Shown in pieces: positions 60,480-64,000 of a stretch of 64,000 nucleotides of DNA. Position numbers and translations under genes: made by a program. The DNA is from an uncultured Roseburia sp. GTDB lineage: Bacteria > Bacillota_A > Clostridia > Lachnospirales > Lachnospiraceae. The DNA lies in assembly GCA_900557275.1 (NCBI GenBank), contig USRX01000001.1:1-64000 (forward strand), read 5' to 3'. The notes under the pieces were generated by a model, which saw nothing but the letters and a program-made list of their open reading frames with translations, made no database searches and was not told the origin of the DNA. Each line of letters opens with the position of its first letter. Position 1 is the stretch's first letter.

Positions 60480-61565
60480 ATGGTTAAAATGACAAAATAT
60501 GATTTAAAACCGATTGTAAAAACGTATTATGATGCTTTGGAAGAAGGAACCATTCTGGGACGGAAATGTACCAGATGCGGACATATTGAATTTCCTCCTT
60601 ATCTGTGCTGCAATGAGTGTGGATGCCTGGATACAGAATGGGTAGACCTTACCAATATGCGTGGCGTTGTAAAACAGGCACTTATTACAAAGGGTGCATT
60701 TGGCGATCCGGAATTCAGAAACGAACATGGCGATTATTTTGCAGTAGAAGTAGCAATCCCGGATATGGATATCAATTCTTTCAATGCCAGCCTGTTACAT
60801 ATTGATTATGACAAATATGCAGAATTTGATAAATATATTGAAGAACATGAAGTAGAAGTAAAACCTCTGATCTTCCAGGATGAGGATGTCAAAGTCGTAG
60901 CCTGGGAACTGGTGGAAGACAATGGATTTAAAAAGATTCCGGAGATTGAGGCACCAAAAACTCAGAAAGAGGAAGCAAAAGTTGCAGCTCCAGCCAAGAC
61001 GGCAGACATTAGCAGTGATAAAACAGCACAGGCTGTGATCAATGCGGCAGCAGATGCCTATGGAGTAGACGCATCTGCCATTACATTAAATACAGATATC
61101 CGTGAAGATCTGTCCAACGAATCTATGAAGATGATCGTTATGATTTCTACTATTGAGGATGAGCTGGATGTAACGATTGAAATTCAGGAAGCGAGCAATC
61201 TGAATACCATTGGAGAGTTTGTAAATGTAGTAAAAGAGAGACTGGGAGAAGAGACCATTGATGCAGGTGCTGAAACGGAAAGCGCAGGTGCTTCTGCAAC
61301 ACAGTCAACTGCGGCGGCATCTGACGGAGAGTTGGACGATGTTGCAAAAACAGTCATTGAGGCAGCAGCAGATGCCTATGGAGTAGACGCATCTGCCATT
61401 ACATTAAATACAGATATTCGTGAAGATCTGTCCAACGAATCCATGAAGATGATCGTTATGATCTCTACCATTGAGGAAGAACTTGATGTGACGATCGAGA
61501 TTCAGGAGGCAAGTAATCTGAATACTATCGGAGAATTTGTTGCAGTTGTAAGAGAACGTATGTAA
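60480..61565 (+). CDS. Zinc-ribbon/OB-fold protein fused to two acyl carrier protein domains
   Basis: A 361-residue fusion. Residues about 25-150 are a DUF35-type protein: zinc ribbon (Cys30, 33, 44, 47) and OB fold. After a Lys/Ala/Pro-rich linker come two ACP domains (about 183-256 and 289-361), each with the phosphopantetheine Ser in DLSNESMKM (Ser215 and Ser321). The two ACPs are almost identical and joined by a Ser/Ala/Thr-rich linker. Start ATG 60480 is only 3 nt after AGGAGG; ATG 60489 is an alternative. I know of DUF35 partners of thiolases, but not of this tandem-ACP fusion. Confidence 0.88.
   Translation: MVKMTKYDLKPIVKTYYDALEEGTILGRKCTRCGHIEFPPYLCCNECGCLDTEWVDLTNMRGVVKQALITKGAFGDPEFRNEHGDYFAVEVAIPDMDINSFNASLLHIDYDKYAEFDKYIEEHEVEVKPLIFQDEDVKVVAWELVEDNGFKKIPEIEAPKTQKEEAKVAAPAKTADISSDKTAQAVINAAADAYGVDASAITLNTDIREDLSNESMKMIVMISTIEDELDVTIEIQEASNLNTIGEFVNVVKERLGEETIDAGAETESAGASATQSTAAASDGELDDVAKTVIEAAADAYGVDASAITLNTDIREDLSNESMKMIVMISTIEEELDVTIEIQEASNLNTIGEFVAVVRERM
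61044..61564 (+). repeat. Tandem duplication encoding the two ACP domains
   Basis: The unit recurs with a period of 318 bp (106 codons). The first part of the units (from 61053 and 61371) is almost base-for-base identical for about 100 bp. Later parts differ mostly at synonymous positions, which indicates an old duplication kept similar or a recent partial conversion. Confidence 0.85.
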
Positions 61566-61698
61566 GCGATATTCGTAAAGATGCGAGGTTGTTTTCATAA
61601 AAGACAAAAACATACTATAAATACTGTAATACAGAAAATCTAATAATAAGTAAAGCCAATATCTTACCCTTACAATAAAATACCCATAAATTACCTTG

Positions 61699-61732
61699 AA
61701 AAAGCTGTCGCAGTTTTTTGCGATGGCTTTTT
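61699..61732 (+). terminator. Terminator after the OB-ACP gene
   Basis: AAAAAGC and GCTTTTT enclose TCGCA/TGCGA with a small internal mismatch, around a T-rich loop. It separates the thiolase/OB-ACP genes from the ferredoxin gene. The region 61733-61947 has no gene and probably carries the next promoter. Confidence 0.75.
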
Positions 61733-61947
61733 CTTTTAGAAAAGCACATAAAATATACAGGAAAAATCATAGTTTTTCAGATAAAAAAATTTCTATATAA
61801 CTGTAGAAAATGGCAGTTTAATTCCTGCAAAATGAGATGATCTTGTAATTGCCGAATAGAGATATACTTTTATCATCAACCGAAGGGAGTATAAGGTATA
61901 GAAATCGGGAGAGTAAAAGAGAATTATTTGATCAGGAGGAAGATGGG

Positions 61948-62229
61948 ATGATAGTTGAGAACAAAGGCCAGCAGCAGAGCGTTCGCTATGTGGTAGACAC
62001 CGACCGTTGCTGCGGTTGCAGAAGATGTATCCGCCGTTGTATGGAAAATGTATGGCAGTGGGATGAAGAGAAACATTATGCATATCCGAAATATCCGGAT
62101 GAATGCGTATTATGTTACCAGTGTGAGATGGATTGCCTGAACAATGTCATTGATATTCAGGTTATTTCAGCATTGCAGGTGGATCCGCTGGAGTACAGTG
62201 CTGCACTGATGAAGAAAGATGGCGAGTAG
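61948..62229 (+). CDS. Two-cluster ferredoxin, AprB-like
   Basis: A 93-residue iron-sulfur protein with CCGCRRCIRRC and CVLCYQCEMDC motifs, each able to hold a [4Fe-4S] cluster, and a 25-residue C-terminal tail (QVISALQVDPLEYSAALMKK). Start ATG 61948 has AGGAGGA 7 nt upstream; an ATG 99 nt earlier in frame has no site. It lies 12 bp before the AprA-like flavoprotein, as aprB does with aprA, so the two probably form one electron-transfer complex. Confidence 0.9.
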   Translation: MIVENKGQQQSVRYVVDTDRCCGCRRCIRRCMENVWQWDEEKHYAYPKYPDECVLCYQCEMDCLNNVIDIQVISALQVDPLEYSAALMKKDGE

Positions 62230-62241
62230 GAGGTAGAAATC

Positions 62242-64000
62242 ATGGCAGATGTAAAAGATTATGGAGAACTGTATACTTCGGATATTCTCGTCGTTGGAGG
62301 CGGTATGTCGGGTCTGGTAACTGCGATCCGTGCAAAAGAGAATGACCCGTCACTGGATATCCTTGTTATTGATAAAGGTATCATCGGATGGAATGGACAG
62401 GCGACAAAAGCCGGAAACGGAATCCGTGCTACATCTAAGCATCAGAATGGCGTAAAAAATGCGCTGGAATATCTGGTACATGCGCATACACCATTTTTGA
62501 ATGATCAGGAATTTTTAAGAGATTATCTCGTATATCACAGAGATAACATTGACTATATGAAACATTGTGGCGTTATTACATCCTGTAATGAGGATGGAGA
62601 GGCTACACCGCTTCCGTTCATCCCGGATGCTCTGGATATGGGTGGCGTATCCATCGATGTCTGTGCACAGCTGCGTCAGATGGCACTGAAGCTTGGTATC
62701 CGACTGCTGAGCAGGGTCAACATTTTTGAACTGCTTACAAGTAAGGGTGGAAAAGTTATCGGTGCGATTGGATTTGACATGGATCACATGGAATGTAAGA
62801 TCTTCCATGCAAAAGCAGTTGCCATGGCGACACAGGGATGTCATTTCAAAAAAATAGGTCTGGAATTTATGGGTTATGGAACCGGTGTCGGAGCAATGTA
62901 CCGTGTAGGCGCTGTGATGCGAAATGTAGAATTTTCCACACAGGTAGATGTGGTATTTAAAAAGACTAATACCCCAATCTATGGTGGATTCAATATGATC
63001 TGCAACAAAAATGGCGAAAATCTGACAGATAAATATATCGGTCATAAAGAATGGGAAGTAACCCCTGCTCTGGTAGATGCCATGGTAAAAGAAGTGGCTG
63101 CTGGAAATGGTCCTCTGACCGTCGATCTTGCTCATCCGGATGAAGTCCGTATGATGATTGGTGGAACAGATATGAATGAATCTACCCAGCGTATGTTCCG
63201 TGACAAAATGAAATGGGAGCATCTGGTATTTGACAAGACACAGAAAAATCTGGGAACGATGGGAGATGTGGTTGAGACTACCATTAAGACCGTTATCCAG
63301 GTAGAACCGATCAAAGTAGATAAAGAGATCCGGACAGGCGTGGAAGGACTCTGGGCTCCGGGTAAGATTTCCACACAGGGAAATGCGTATTTTGGATGGA
63401 CCCGTGGCGATGGTCTCGGAAATGCTTCCACAACAGGTATGATGGCCGGAGACAGTATCGCTCCGTATGCGGCAAAAGCAGACTGGGATGAACTGGATCT
63501 GAATCAGATTGCAGCATTAAAAGAGAAAATCTATGCGCCGCTTCACAGAAATGATACGCATCATTTCAAAGAGATCTATGATATGATCGAAACATATATT
63601 TTTGATGTACATAAATGTATTCTGAAAAATGAGAAAGAGATACAGGAAGTGTATGCTGATATCGAAAAGATGAAAGCGATTGTGCCGCATCTGACGGCAG
63701 ATGATCCGCACTCTCTTTCAAAATGTCTGGAAGCAGCAGATACGATCCTTTGTCTGGAAATGATCTTCCGTTCTGCAGAGATGCGAAAAGAGACCCGTGG
63801 TATCATGTATCCACATTACCGCTCAGATTATCCGGAAATGGATGATAAGAACTGGCTGAAATGGATAAATATCAGACAGGGCGCTGATGGCGAGATGGAA
63901 CTGTTTACAGAAGATATCCCGATGTGGAGATATCCGGTACGACCTCTGGGATATGAGATTCCGGAAGGTCATGTAGATGAGTATGATGAAGCAGAATTTT
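62242..64000 (+). CDS. AprA/fumarate reductase-like FAD protein (partial, runs off the window)
   Basis: 586 codons are visible with no stop codon. The N-terminal FAD-binding motif is ILVVGGGMSGLVTAIRA (residues 15-31), with an acidic end in LVIDKG. GWNGQATKAGNGIRAT and the late GLWAPGKIST followed by RGDGLGNASTTGMMAGDSIA match the succinate/fumarate/APS reductase flavoprotein family. It is not clearly a true APS reductase, because no sulfate-reduction genes are near. GGAGG precedes the ATG. With the ferredoxin upstream it would reduce or oxidise an unknown substrate in the cytoplasm. Confidence 0.85.
   Translation, partial: MADVKDYGELYTSDILVVGGGMSGLVTAIRAKENDPSLDILVIDKGIIGWNGQATKAGNGIRATSKHQNGVKNALEYLVHAHTPFLNDQEFLRDYLVYHRDNIDYMKHCGVITSCNEDGEATPLPFIPDALDMGGVSIDVCAQLRQMALKLGIRLLSRVNIFELLTSKGGKVIGAIGFDMDHMECKIFHAKAVAMATQGCHFKKIGLEFMGYGTGVGAMYRVGAVMRNVEFSTQVDVVFKKTNTPIYGGFNMICNKNGENLTDKYIGHKEWEVTPALVDAMVKEVAAGNGPLTVDLAHPDEVRMMIGGTDMNESTQRMFRDKMKWEHLVFDKTQKNLGTMGDVVETTIKTVIQVEPIKVDKEIRTGVEGLWAPGKISTQGNAYFGWTRGDGLGNASTTGMMAGDSIAPYAAKADWDELDLNQIAALKEKIYAPLHRNDTHHFKEIYDMIETYIFDVHKCILKNEKEIQEVYADIEKMKAIVPHLTADDPHSLSKCLEAADTILCLEMIFRSAEMRKETRGIMYPHYRSDYPEMDDKNWLKWINIRQGADGEMELFTEDIPMWRYPVRPLGYEIPEGHVDEYDEAEF

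Noticed and set aside
62242..64000. True dissimilatory APS reductase alpha subunit
   Set aside because: The flavoprotein and ferredoxin resemble AprA and AprB, but no sulfate adenylyltransferase, Qmo or Dsr genes are near and the context is a thiolase/ACP locus.
1..64000. CRISPR arrays, insertion sequences, replication origin
   Set aside because: I looked for regularly spaced repeats, transposase motifs and DnaA-box clusters and saw none that I could support by eye.

Overview
The window looks like a chromosomal segment of an anaerobic gut Clostridium relative, most likely Lachnospiraceae. The reasons are the moderately low GC content, strong AGGAGG-type ribosome binding sites, a T-box-controlled trp operon, ferredoxin-linked enzymes (a four-subunit 2-oxoacid:ferredoxin oxidoreductase and an Fe-S aldo/keto reductase), pyruvate carboxylase, a CIRCE element and a clostridial-style pst-pho operon. 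No insertion sequence, prophage or CRISPR array is visible. Signs of genome decay include a truncated serine recombinase, an MFS transporter remnant and a cobalamin riboswitch with no intact gene behind it.

Layout. 0-6 kb: end of a receiver-domain protein, an AI-2E family permease, an orphan cobalamin riboswitch, recQ, tRNA-Thr, a recombinase fragment and a CorA-like transporter. 6-12 kb: a LysR regulator, an LVIVD-repeat beta-propeller protein and a divergent bsdC-bsdD pair (prenyl-FMN-dependent phenolic acid decarboxylase and its zinc-ribbon partner), with a convergent TetR regulator. 12-18 kb: pyruvate carboxylase, tmcAL and tRNA-Leu. 18-24 kb: an unusual three-gene cassette: a 703-residue protein with baseplate-like beta repeats, a protein kinase with a likely RyR-type C-terminal domain, and a 182-residue protein. 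24-29 kb: T-box(Trp)-trpEGDCF, closed by a strong terminator, with no trpBA. 29-36 kb: pstSCAB-phoU-phoB-phoR, in which PstS appears circularly permuted. 36-42 kb: a large secreted protein, then a probable RiPP cassette (80-residue Cys-containing peptide, HPr-kinase-like protein, radical SAM/SPASM enzyme). 42-46 kb: porG-porD-porA-porB with a 3' LysR gene. 47-51 kb: a MerR regulator plus a small membrane protein, ubiX and a divergent gallate-type decarboxylase (lpdC-like). 50-57 kb: apt, greA, htpG with CIRCE, an Fe-S aldo/keto reductase and an AIM24-family protein. 57-64 kb: a PucR/CdaR-type regulator divergent from a thiolase-like gene and an OB-fold protein fused to two nearly identical acyl carrier protein domains. 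A ferredoxin and an AprA-like flavoprotein follow and run off the window.

How the genes may work together. The two UbiD-family decarboxylases and the single UbiX (the prenyl-FMN synthase needed by both) suggest handling of plant-derived phenolic acids such as gallate or hydroxybenzoate. The thiolase/OB-ACP/AprBA-like block at the end has the parts of an ACP-tethered carbon-carbon bond chemistry coupled to a flavin/Fe-S reductase. I do not recognise it as a described pathway, and I consider it, the kinase cassette and the RiPP cassette the best candidates for undescribed systems. All functional links between loci are inference from sequence and neighbourhood.
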